DNA of 64,000 nt from Pseudeuparius sepicola (taxonomy: Eukaryota > Arthropoda > Insecta > Coleoptera > Anthribidae). The notes under the pieces were generated by a model that was given only the letters and a program-made list of their open reading frames with translations, did not search any database and was not told the origin of the DNA. The position numbers were made by a program, and so were the translations under genes. Below are positions 45,181-54,773 of this stretch, one piece after another. The stretch covers positions 84,267,454 to 84,331,453 of the forward strand of contig OY987298.1 of the NCBI GenBank assembly GCA_963920635.1, in the 5' to 3' direction. The stretch's first letter is position 1. Every line of letters begins with the position of its first letter.

Positions 45181-45292
45181 CGGACGTTTTAACCGACGCT
45201 TTGACGTTTTGACAGACGGTTTGACGTTTTGACGGGCATTTTGACGCACGCTTTGACGTTTTGACGGTTTTAACGGACGCTTTGACGCACGG
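45181..45292. repeat. Degenerate minisatellite (TTTTGACG/CTTTGACG units)
   Basis: About ten short units of 9-12 bp such as CGCTTTGACGTTTTGACG. A shorter related block occurs in reverse complement at 23696-23756. Confidence 0.75.
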
Positions 45293-45393
45293 TAAGATCG
45301 GGCATGTTCGTGTATCTTCGGGTGATCTCGACCTTTTTGGTCAATTTTTTGCAACATGGGGAAGCTGTTCTAGAACACCCCTAGCTTATCCAC

Positions 45394-45671
45394 TCTCCGA
45401 AAAAAAATTACTATGCGACGTAAATTGAGTTCTACAACATGATTCCGCCCTCAAAATGTTTCTAAAAAATTTTTGCGTGCCTGGCCAGCGCTCTTTATCA
45501 ATTTTCAAAAACGTTGATATGCTCCGAAAAAAAATTCCTATTCGACGTAAATTAAGTTCTACAACACGATTCCGTCGTAAAAATTTTTCTATAAAATTTC
45601 TAAGTGCCTGGCCAGCGCACTTTTTCATTTTTCAAAAATTTTGACATGCTCCGAAAAAAAAATTCCTATGC
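45394..45671. repeat. Satellite array, ~127-bp monomer (left block)
   Basis: About two monomers of the family that fills 49006-50609 and 61953-64000. Hallmarks are GACGTAAATTGAGTTCTACA, CGATTCCGCCCTCAAAAT, GTGCCTGGCCAGCGC and CATGCTCCGAAAAAAAA. Confidence 0.9.
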
Positions 45672-46496
45672 GAATAGGCCAGTCAAATTCCATTTTGAGA
45701 GTGAAGTTTTTAGGGACATTTATTTTTAAGCGGCAATCGATACATTTTTTATTGTAGAATGAATATATATAAATCCTAAAAAATCCTATGTGAGCTAAAG
45801 CGGCCATCTTGAAAAATGGCCGCCAAACCCACTTTTTTTAGATCCAAATATCTCAATAACCTGCAGTCCGATTTGGAATATCTTTTTTTTGTTTTGTTCC
45901 AATTTCTTAGTGCAATGCTGAAAATTTAGAAAAAAATCAAAAATAAAGCCACAACAACCATTCAAAAACTTTAATATAATTTTTCGCTTAAAAATTCTGT
46001 TTAATTGCATTTTAAAATCAATTAAAAAGAAGAATATGAAAAATAGTTCCTAGAAAGATTTAATCTATTTAATTGTCTACAATTTGATTTTTTTGTGTAC
46101 TTTTTATCTTCAGTATTATTATTGGTAATCATGCACCATCGTTATCGCGAATGTAACGCGGTGTAATGTACTTTGGCTAGCCGAATTTACTTTTGAAAAT
46201 AAAGTTTTTACAATTATGCATATCAAAAATAGTTTCATGTCAGTTTCATCTATAAGCAAAATATAAAAATCAAAATAAGCCCAAAGAAAAAGTTTTTTTT
46301 TTGAAAATGACTGCCCGCTTATCCATCGAAACGATATGTTTGATATATGTACGATTTGTTTAGAAATAAATAATAAAATACTTTAATAATTATTATTATA
46401 AGTTTAAATGAGAACAATAATTTTGCGTGTAATAATATTATGCATCGGAAAAATTTTCTTCGGGAACGCATGCTGTATATATTTGCAGTCAATTCC

Positions 46497-46905
46497 GGCC
46501 GCGGTGGCGTCGCTCGTACCGGCGCTGACTTTTTAGACTGCATGTTTTTCTGCCTTCGATCGACCTCGGTTCGAGGCAGGCACATGCATATGTCTTTAAA
46601 GAAAAACACCGCTATGGCCGAGAGCACTGGACAAATGTGGGTTCACGGTATGGCTCCTAAATAGCTTTACCCGCGTGATTCACTAATTGTCCTACACTCC
46701 CTGGGATTACTACGGTTTTCTAGGGTTTTCCGTAGTACTTGAGCGAATGCTATCGTAGTTCTATCGGGAAAAAAGTCGGCCCTAGCCGCAAATGGCAACG
46801 ATGACAAAATAATAGTAATTGCCCCCCTCCCCCGCACAAGCATGTGGTTACTTCTGGGGTACTCCTAGTTGAGGGTGAGAATTATTATTATTATTATTTG
46901 CTAAA
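46497..46905 (+). mobile_element. SINE-like retroelement, copy C
   Basis: Same family as 28624-29046. The head is GCGGTGGCGTCGCTCGTACC, a candidate B box GGTTCGAGGC lies near 46568, and the tail is GAGGGTGAG with (ATT)n. It is inserted within the long-TIR element. Confidence 0.65.
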
Positions 46906-46911
46906 TGAATC

Positions 46912-47310
46912 CACGATAATTAAATATTTATTTCCCTCTATAGGTCCTAAAAAATCTACAAGAATCCTAGCCCACAGGGATCTTTCATAAGGCCAAGGGT
47001 GCAAGGCAGTTTTAGGTGGATTATTCTGTATAGAGTTACAAATTCTACAGTCTTTACACATTTTTTCAATATCTGCGTCTCCATTAGGCCACCAAAAGTA
47101 AGACCTGGCAATCGCCTTTGACTTACAAATTCCTAAATGAGTGGTGTGTAGATCTTTTAAAATTGGTTCTTGTAATTTATTAGGAATAATGATGCAATAA
47201 CCCCAAAAAATACATCCGTGTTCTATATGAAGCTCATCTTTTTTTAGGAAAAAATCTTTTAAAGCTTCTAGTACAGGAGCATAATGTATTCCGTGGGACC
47301 TTTTGTGAAG
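46912..47310 (-). pseudogene. Gypsy-type integrase fragment
   Basis: The minus-strand frame, without an initiating Met, reads through an integrase N-terminal region. APVLEALKDFFLKKDELH and GCIFWGYCIIIPNKLQEP are followed by LHTTHLGICKSKAIAR (zinc-finger His pair region), YFWWPNGDADIEKMCKDC and RICNSIQNNPPK (CC pair), then ILVDFLGPIEGNKYLIIVD, the start of the catalytic core with its first Asp. It stops at the SINE tail near 46912. About 130 codons remain of a Ty3/Gypsy pol different from the two other Gypsy elements here. Confidence 0.85.
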
Positions 47311-47742
47311 GGAAGTAGCGACTATGTGGAATCTCTTTATTGTATGCTACGTAATGGCGTAGTACCGGGTGTTTACCTCCGCGTTGTGGCGTTTGGTTTT
47401 TATGGCGTCATAAATTCAATATGGCCGCCATACAAGATATTTATTTGTTCCATCAAGAATAACTCCTTTCAGAGGGCTCAGACGCAAAATGTGCATAGAA
47501 TATTTTCTATTCTGCATGAGCAGATGAACAAATTTAGATTTTATCATTTTTCCATAACTTCTACCGTTTAAGAATTATGATCTATTATATATGTCACCAT
47601 CGGCTTAGAACCATCGGTTATTTTTTAAGGGTAAAAAATAATGATTGTGCTTCTATTTACTCACAATAACTTTAATATTACATTTATATGCAACAAACAT
47701 TACAAGTAGAGTTACAATGGTATGAAACACACTTTAATAATA

Positions 47743-47926
47743 CATACAGGGTGTCCGGTTAATAATTGTCCATATAGCAACTATACACTACACATATTTC
47801 GGACAAAAATATAACGATTGAGGCCAATACGCCTTAATAGAAATGTTGTTTGTTTAAGAGATACAGGGTGTTGAAGTTCATTTTTAAAATGAATTATGAC
47901 TAGATCTCCTAAAGAGGGTGAGAATT

Positions 47927-47962
<36 letters not shown>

Positions 47963-47966
47963 TTAT
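47743..47966. repeat. Transposon-end fragment plus SINE tail
   Basis: 47743-47900 has ATACAGGGTGTCCGGTTAAT at one side and GAGATACAGGGTGTTGAAGT at the other, a terminal fragment of a CAGGGTGT-type DNA element. 47913-47966 (AGAGGGTGAGAATTATTATT then (ATTT)n) is a 5'-truncated tail of the SINE-like family. Confidence 0.6.
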
Positions 47967-49005
47967 AATTGTAGCACATAGAACTCCGTTTCGGAGCACA
48001 CACATCTTTTTTGGCAGCCATCTCGACATTTGCAAAATAATAAATTAAGGACTTCCTGAGGTGCTGGAGGTAATAGGAAACATTCGGCCGCTGTACAGTT
48101 TCCATCCGAATTTTTCAGGTGACAGTGAATTCCCAACCAGAATTGAATTTGTATATAGGTACGTCCTAAAATTTATTATTTCTAGTATTAATACATATAT
48201 TTTCCTATGTTTATAAGAATTTATATACCTTAATATATGTTGGTCCAAGGCGTCTCTCGTTAGGAGGGAGCACTGCCAAATCAAAAGATTTCTCTAGTGT
48301 TTGTTTAGCGATTCCAACATTAGAGCCTGAATCTTTCGTTGTTAACGTTGCTAGTGTCTTATAATCTATACAATAGCAACATAAACTCATGACTAACCTC
48401 CAGCAACATATCCATATCAGCATCAGAATATTAGAATCATTAAAAATGAGTAAATTCGGCTAGCCAAAGTACATTGCACCGCGTTGCATTCGCGATAACG
48501 ATGGTGCATGGTTACCAACAATAAGTCATAACCCCGTTAATATTGAAGATAAAAAGTTCACAAAAGAATCAAATTGTAGACAATTAAATAGATTAGATCT
48601 TTGTAGGAACTATTTTTCATATTCTTCTTTTCAATTGATTTCAAAATACAATTAAACAGAATTTTTAAGCGAAAAAGTATATTAAAGTTTTTGAATAGTT
48701 GGTGTGGCTTTATTTTTGATTTTTTTCTAAATTTTCAGCATTACACTTTTTATAGTACTAAGAAATTGGAACAAAACAAAAAAAAAGAAATTCCAAATCG
48801 GACTGAAGGTTATCAAGATATTTGGATCTAAAAAAAGTGTGTTTTGGCGGCCATTTTTCATGATGGCCGCTTTAGCTCACATAGGATTTTCTGGGATTTT
48901 TACACATTCAGTCTACAATAATAAAGCTATCGATTGCCGCTTAGAAAAAAATGTCCGGAACTACTTCACTCTAACCCCCTTTTCTGGCGAAATTCGACTG
49001 GTCTA

Positions 49006-50609
49006 GAAGTAAATTGAGTTCTACAACACGATTCCGCCCTCCAAATTTTTCTAAAAAATTTCTGATTGCCTGGCCAGCGCACTTTTTCAATTTTCAAAAA
49101 TGTTGACATCCTCCGAAAAGAAAATTCCTATGCGACGTAAATTGAGTTCTACCACTCGGTTCCGCCCTCAAAATTTTTCTAAAAAATTTCTAAGTGCCTG
49201 GCCAGCGCATTTTTTCAATTTTCAAAAATGTTGACATGCTCCGAAAAAAAAATCCTATGCGACGAAAATTGAGTTCTACAACACGATTCCGCCCTCCAAA
49301 TTTTTCTAAAAAATTTCTGAGTGCCTTGCAAGCGCACTTTTTCAATTTTCAAAAATGTTGATATGCTCCGAAAAGAAAATTCCTATGCGACGTAAATTGA
49401 GTTCTACCACACGATTCCGCCCTCAAAATGTTTCTAAAAAATTTTTGAGTGCCTGGCCAGCGCACTTTTTCAATTTTCAAAAATGTTGACATGCTCCGAA
49501 AAAAAAATTCCTATGCGACGTAAATTAAGTTCTACAACACGATTCCGCCCTAAACATTTTTCTATAAAATTTCTAAGTGCCTGGCCAGCGCACTTTTTCA
49601 ATTTTCAAAAATGTTGACATGCTGCGACAAGAAAATTCCTATGCGACGTAAATTGAGTTCTACAACACGATTCCGCCCTCAAAATTTTTCTAAAAAATTT
49701 CTGAGTGCCTGGCCAGCGCACTTTTTCAATTTTCAAAAATGTTGATATGCTCCGAAAAGAAAATTCCTATGCGACGTAAATTGAGTTCTACCACACGATT
49801 CCGAACTCAAAATTTTTCAAAAAAATTTCTAAGTTCCTGGCCAGCGCACTTTTTCAATTTTCAAACATGTTGACATGCTCCAAAAAAAAAATTACTATGC
49901 GACGTAAATTGAGTTCTACAACACGATTCCGCCCTCAAAATGAGTTCTACAACACTATTCCGCCCTCCAAATTTTTCTAAAAAATTTGAAAGTACCTGGT
50001 CAGCGCACTTTTTCAATTTTCAAAAATGTTGACATGCTCCGGAAAAAAATTCCTATGCGAAGTAAATTGAGTTCTACAACACGATTCCGCCCTCCAAAAT
50101 TTTCTAAAAAATTTCTGATTGCCTGGCCAGCGCACTTTTTCAATTTTTAAAAATGTTGACATCCTCCGAAAAGAAAATTCCTATGCGACGTAAATTGAGT
50201 TCTACCACACTATTCCGCCCTACAAATTTTTCTAAAAAATTTCAAAGTACCTGGTCAGCCCACTTTTTCAATTTTCAAAAATGCTGTCATGCTCCGAAAA
50301 AAATCCTATACGACGTAAATTGAGTTCTACCACACGATTCCGCCCTCAAAATTATTCTAAAAAATTTCTAGGTACCTGGTCAGCGCAATTTTTCAATTTT
50401 CAAAAATGTTGACATGCTCCGAAAAAAAATTCCTATGCGAAGTAAATTGAGTTCTACAACACGATTCCGCCCTCCAAATTTTTCTAAAAAATTTCTGATT
50501 GCCTGGCCAGCGCACTTTTTCAATTTTCAAAAATGTTGACATGCTCCGAAAAAAAAATTCCTATACGACGTAAATTGAGTTCTACAACACTATTCCCCCA
50601 TCCAAATTT
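49006..50609. repeat. Satellite array, ~127-bp monomer (middle block)
   Basis: About 12-13 tandem monomers; successive TGCGACG positions are 127-128 bp apart (49131, 49258, 49386, 49514). Variants alternate GTGCCTGGCCAGCGC, ATTGCCTGGCCAGCGC and GTACCTGGTCAGCGC. Near 49908-49970 a ~32-bp internal duplication interrupts the period. The array is cut by the Gypsy insertion at 50610. Short open frames here (KKCAGQALRNF…) are by-products of the repeat. Confidence 0.95.
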
Positions 50610-52582
50610 TGTAACGGATTTTTTTTGTAAATTCCAAGAAACCCGTTACAACGTTTTTATTTGATTCCAGACAGGCATAAACTAAGAAGGCACACCTATT
50701 ATAGGATGGTACAGCTTACATTTTCTTGTTAAATTATTGATATTTCGAATTATAAACAAATTAATTTCGCGACCGTGCCGCCAGCGACCTCTTGTAGTGG
50801 GTAGCGCAACCCGCAGAACATGTCGACTAGTTTTCGATATTTGGTAGAACAGGCAGTGGAATTTATTATGTAAATATTTGCGAACAGATTGAATAGAAGT
50901 AAGTATGTTAAATTGCTTTAATTATATAGCATTTGTTTTGTTAATATTTACTGTACAAGTAAAGAAAATCGTTTGAAATAAACCGTCAATTGACTCCAGC
51001 AGCTCGATTCCTATTGGCTGCACTTTTTTATGTACCACGGTTGTATAGAATGAATCGAACGACGCAGCGTCCCTCGCCCCCTTTCATTTTTGACTCTCGA
51101 ATTAATCGGTACTCTCTAGTGGCAATCGCCTTTTCTGAATATTTTCTCGTTTGGTTTTTTTAGCATTTTGCTCTAAATTGATCGCGAATTTGATCGGTAG
51201 TAGGTACGGGTTAATTGGTTTTGGTGAAGTATTTTCATTGTAGTGCCTGGTTGGGGTGATTAAATCTTTTTCTTTTCTTTCACGGCGGAGTGAACACCGC
51301 CATTGCAAAACTGACGTCGCCATAAGCTGACTAGGAGCTTGGAACGGAGTTCTGTTGGGCAGGAATCGATCAAGGACTACTAGAGGAGGAAAATCGCCTA
51401 GGTGAGTGTGGTTTTTTTATTATATCGTTCATATTTTCGGAAATTGTTTTTTTATTCAGTACCACCTCACCTGCGGCCATTTTCTCTCGAGGTTGCTGTT
51501 TTTTTGTATAACTTGTCAGTTATAACCTTTTTTGGTACCTCTAAAAAAGAACAGCTACCTAAGACTTTCGTTCTCCTGACCAGTAGATTTCCTTTTTAAT
51601 ATTATACTTGTTTAAAAACATCATTTTCACCCCTGGCAAAATACTACCCGATCGAATTTCGTCGATAATTTCGCAATAAATTCATAAATACTAGAGAGTC
51701 CACTTAACGAAATATTAATATTCAGATATAATTTTTATTAATAATTTCCAAGTTCAATAAATAATTTCGAATCAAATTCCCTATATAGTTTAACTATCAT
51801 AAAGTTAAACGACTAGCAATTTATTGCAGGTTCTAAATTCAGCTGAATTTGATTTTATATATTTTTTAATAATTAAGTCTTAAAATAAGTAGTTCTGTTT
51901 TAAGTTGAATTTTATATACCTTCTTAATAAATCGCTGTGTATCTTACACATTTAAATTAATATTAGCATTCTTGGACTAACTTCTGCTCTTGTTGTGTTT
52001 GTTACCTATGTACATCATCGACACGGAGACGTGATACTGTGACAGTGAAGAACACCCACCTTCGACTAGTACGCTGCTGAGCTAGGCACCGAAGCGGTAC
52101 GGCAACATCTGCACAACACCTGAGATTGGCTCTGCTCTAGCTAGTCAACACATGCGCCTAATGCAAGCCACCCGTTAAGGCCAGTTCGTAGCAGGAAAGT
52201 CGTCACAGTCAGAAAAAGGGAAGGGTCGTCGCATCGAACACAAGATATTCTTCGATCAAGTGTCACAGTCGCAAGTATAAACTTTCACTCAAACCTCAAG
52301 TGCTAGTAGTTCCAAGAGACTCTCAAAAACACAGGACGTTCGAAATTTTATAACGAATTCACTAAGTTTTAAATTTTTTTGTTTGTTATCAAAATCTAAC
52401 GACTAATTTAAATTTTGAATTGTCATAACTATTCACAGTTATTTTCCATTAAATATTGTATGATTATTTAGGTGTTTGATTTAGGAGGGGAGAATAGTTT
52501 GTTGGGGCAACGAATTCAGGTCACAAAGGAATCCGAACCCACTTAAAAATTCCAACTAATTTTTTTAACCTTTCCGGTTATA
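50610..52582 (+). repeat. 5' LTR (1973 bp)
   Basis: Starts TGTAACGG and ends CCGGTTATA. Near its start GTAACGG and CCCGTTAC form an inverted pair (50611-50650). It carries a GGTA relative to the 3' LTR (GTAGTAGGTACGGG near 51200) and C/T near 51174. Confidence 0.95.
51402..51829 (+). promoter_or_regulatory. Candidate leader intron inside the LTR
   Basis: CCTAG|GTGAGTG at 51401-51408 is a strong 5' splice site, and TTTATTGCAG|GTTC ending at about 51829 is a good 3' splice site. If both lie in the transcribed R-U5 part, the genomic RNA leader would be spliced. No transcript evidence is available from sequence alone. Confidence 0.35.
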
Positions 52583-52588
52583 CATTTT

Positions 52589-52606
52589 TGGCGCCCAACG
52601 TGGGGC
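52589..52606 (+). other. Primer binding site, tRNA-Lys
   Basis: TGGCGCCCAACGTGGGGC lies 6 nt after the LTR. It is complementary to the 3' end of animal tRNA-Lys(CTT) including CCA. Confidence 0.9.
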
Positions 52607-52836
52607 CTGATTTGGTTGTCTTTCGACTTGCTACCCTTGCCTCTTGAATCACACGTTGGTCGAGGAACTTGTTTAAATTGCTATTCGATTTTTGATCTTA
52701 CCTTTTTCTTGGATTCATGGAATTATTGTATTGAATAATTTGGAACTACTTTCACGCTTTTGTTAAATTTTTTTGTTTTTTTAAATACTGATTTTTGCTG
52801 ACCTTGTTGAGTATATTTCTATCAAGATAATTTTGT

Positions 52837-54144
52837 ATGTCTAATATGGAGCCAAAACATTTAAAAGATGGCGAGCTAACTTACGAACTACGAATTAGGG
52901 GAGTAGACTTTTCAGGTACTGTTGAGGTTAGACGTACACGATTAAGAGGAATCCTTCAGCAGGAGCGATCAAATCGCAGTTTTTTGACTATTGCTAATCC
53001 TTTGAAATTTTCTGATGATCTTAAGCACTATTTAGATTCTTTTAATGATATTTCGAGTAAAATTAAAGCTTTTTCTGGAATCAAGGGCGACTATGAATGC
53101 CGCAGATTGGAGACTAGGTTACAACATCTGTCACACAGAGTTTCTCGTATGAATCCAGAAGATGAGGTTGAACAACAACAACTGAAAGATGCTCAAACTA
53201 AGTTATTAGACCTTGAGGGGGAATTTGCATTAAAATTTTTAGACTTTGAACCTCCCGCTGATAGAGCCTCCACTCCTGTGAGAGAACAATGGGGTGCAAG
53301 TTTGTCAAAACCTCTTGTTAATGTTTGTAAATGGAATGTACACTACTCTGGTACCGAAAGGGAATCTCTTATCGCATTTTTAGAGAGAGTAGAACTTTTA
53401 CGCCAAGCTAGGGGTGCGTCAGAGGCTGATTTGTTCTCTGCCGCTTGTGATCTTTTCCAAGGGCATGCGTGGACATAGTATGTAAATAATAAAGACCGAG
53501 TTCGTGATTGGCGTGATTTATGTCAGAAATTAAAGGAAAACTTCTTACCTTACCATTACGATCAAGACTTGCTTAATGAAATAAAGAATCGCACACAAGG
53601 CGCTCGGGAACGAGTAACAATTTTTATTTCTTCAGTCGAAGCTCTTTTTAAACGATTAAGTAGTCCCCCTGATGAAGTTACTATTGTGAATCAGATCAGG
53701 CGTAACTTATTACCGCAATATCATGCTCATCTCGCTTTATTGGACGTAATGACAATTTCTGAGCTTACCACTCAATGCAAGCGCTTGGAGGAATCATATT
53801 CGTGGTCGGAACGTTATAAGGCCCCACCTACTCGCAATACTGGATTGTTGGAACCTGATTTGAGTTGTGTAGCTATTCACGATTCGCCCAGACGGGTTCA
53901 TGTAAATGCTGTGTCGCTTGTTTGCTGGAATTGTAACAAGGCGGGTCACACTTATCCACAATGTAATGCTCCAAGGACGAGATTTTGTTATGGTTGTGGA
54001 AAAAAAGATGTTACTAGACCGACTTGTTTCAATTGCCGTTCAAAAAACGTGCAGGGCACCAGTGGCCGTCAAATGACTGTCACTGGAGGAACACCAACCA
54101 CCAGAACAACAACTCCAAACAGGGAACGCCAACCAAGAAACTAA
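52837..54144 (+). pseudogene. gag: gag with one in-frame amber codon
   Basis: The frame runs from ATG 52837 to the stop at 54142-54144, interrupted only by TAG at 53476-53478 (context GGACATAGTATGTA), where a Trp-like position would be expected after GHAWT. An N-terminal helical region (ERSNRSFL, KLLDLEGEFALKF) and a capsid-like core (LRQARGASEADLFSAACDLF; LPYHYDQDLLNEIKNRTQG) precede two zinc fingers. These are CWNCNKAGHTYPQC (CX2CX4HX4C) and CYGCGKKDVTRPTC, whose His is replaced by Val. The end overlaps the protease frame by ~100 nt with a -1 frameshift signal. The single stop in so young a copy is either a fresh null mutation or read through. Confidence 0.88.
54042..54086 (+). promoter_or_regulatory. 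Candidate -1 ribosomal frameshift site (gag/pro)
   Basis: The heptamer A AAA AAC at 54042-54048 is exactly in gag phase (TCA AAA AAC). About 10 nt downstream CCAGTG (54059-54064) pairs with CACTGG (54081-54086). A -1 slip enters the protease frame (…KKRAGHQWPSND…), matching the frame relationship seen. Confidence 0.75.
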
Positions 54145-54773
54145 TCTCTCCCAACTCCTCCCTAAACTCCTCTACTTCTGTCCGCTTTTCTCGTACTGAA
54201 TGGAATGAATGGCTTGATGTAGTGGCTAAGTTTGTTGGTCAAAGATTTGTTTTCGTAAGTCCTATTTTTGTTAAGAGACCTGATGACAATAGATGTTACC
54301 TACCTGTGTCCATTTTTCATGAGACAATTTTAGCACTCGTAGACGGAGGCTCAAATTCTACAATTCTTGGTCCATCCGCGTTACCTTTATTAGAAAAATA
54401 TAAAATTAAAATTTATCCGGATCCGTCAATCATTGTTTTATATCCAGATGGAACCTCTTCAAAAATTTATGGTTATTGTTATCTTCCTTTAACGTTGAGA
54501 AATCACACTAAGACAATGAAAGTGTTAATTATACCACAGATACAACACGATTTTATTTTAGGGATGGATTTTTTAAAATTATTTAGATTATATGTTGATT
54601 ATGGAAACTTTTCATATACCATTCCTTCTCAAACTTCGTCACATGTAGCTTTTATTGAGTCTACGAACGTTTCATGTAAAATACACTCGGTGCACGATCT
54701 GTCACAGACACAACAAACTGTTCTTGACCATGTATTAATTAATATCCCACAATATAGACACTGGAAATGCTAA
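54046..54773 (+). CDS. pro: Retropepsin-like protease
   Basis: This is the frame entered after the gag frameshift, open until 54773. ILALVDGGSNSTILGPSALP carries the catalytic Asp near 54340, followed by Gly-Gly where most retropepsins have Thr/Ser-Gly. The distal hallmark is DFILGMDFLKLFRLYVDYG near 54550. The enzyme would cleave the Gag and Gag-Pol precursors. The frame closes at 54773, while RT continues in the +1 frame starting between 54739 and 54757, so protease and RT are not collinear in this copy. Confidence 0.82.

Larger units (their letters stand above)
45675..49005. mobile_element. 3.3-kb long-TIR transposon inserted in satellite
   Basis: The ends are TAGGCCAGTCAAATTCC at 45675 and its diverged inverse (…TTCGACTGGTCTA) at 49005. 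The inverted arms run about 520-560 bp (45675-46195 and 48447-49005), sharing GCTAAAGCGGCCATC, GGCTAGCCGAATTTACT and ACCATCGTTATCGCGAA in inverted order. It is flanked by GAA (45672-45674, 49006-49008); the satellite variant GCGAAGTAAATTG fits this as a 3-bp target duplication. No transposase was recognised. The interior holds a SINE-like copy, a Gypsy integrase fragment and other debris. The superfamily is unassigned. Confidence 0.78.

Noticed and set aside
45386..45628. Arg/Phe-rich repeated frames (KKCAGQALRNF) at 45.4, 62.4, 63.3 and 63.7 kb
   Set aside because: By-products of the 127-bp satellite, whose period (127-128) is not a multiple of three throughout.
47284..47571. 95-codon plus-strand frame
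   Set aside because: Partly antisense to the integrase fragment, no recognised motif, no neighbours supporting expression.
49006..50609. CRISPR-like regular repeats
   Set aside because: Monomers are contiguous ~127-bp satellite units without unique spacers, in eukaryotic DNA.
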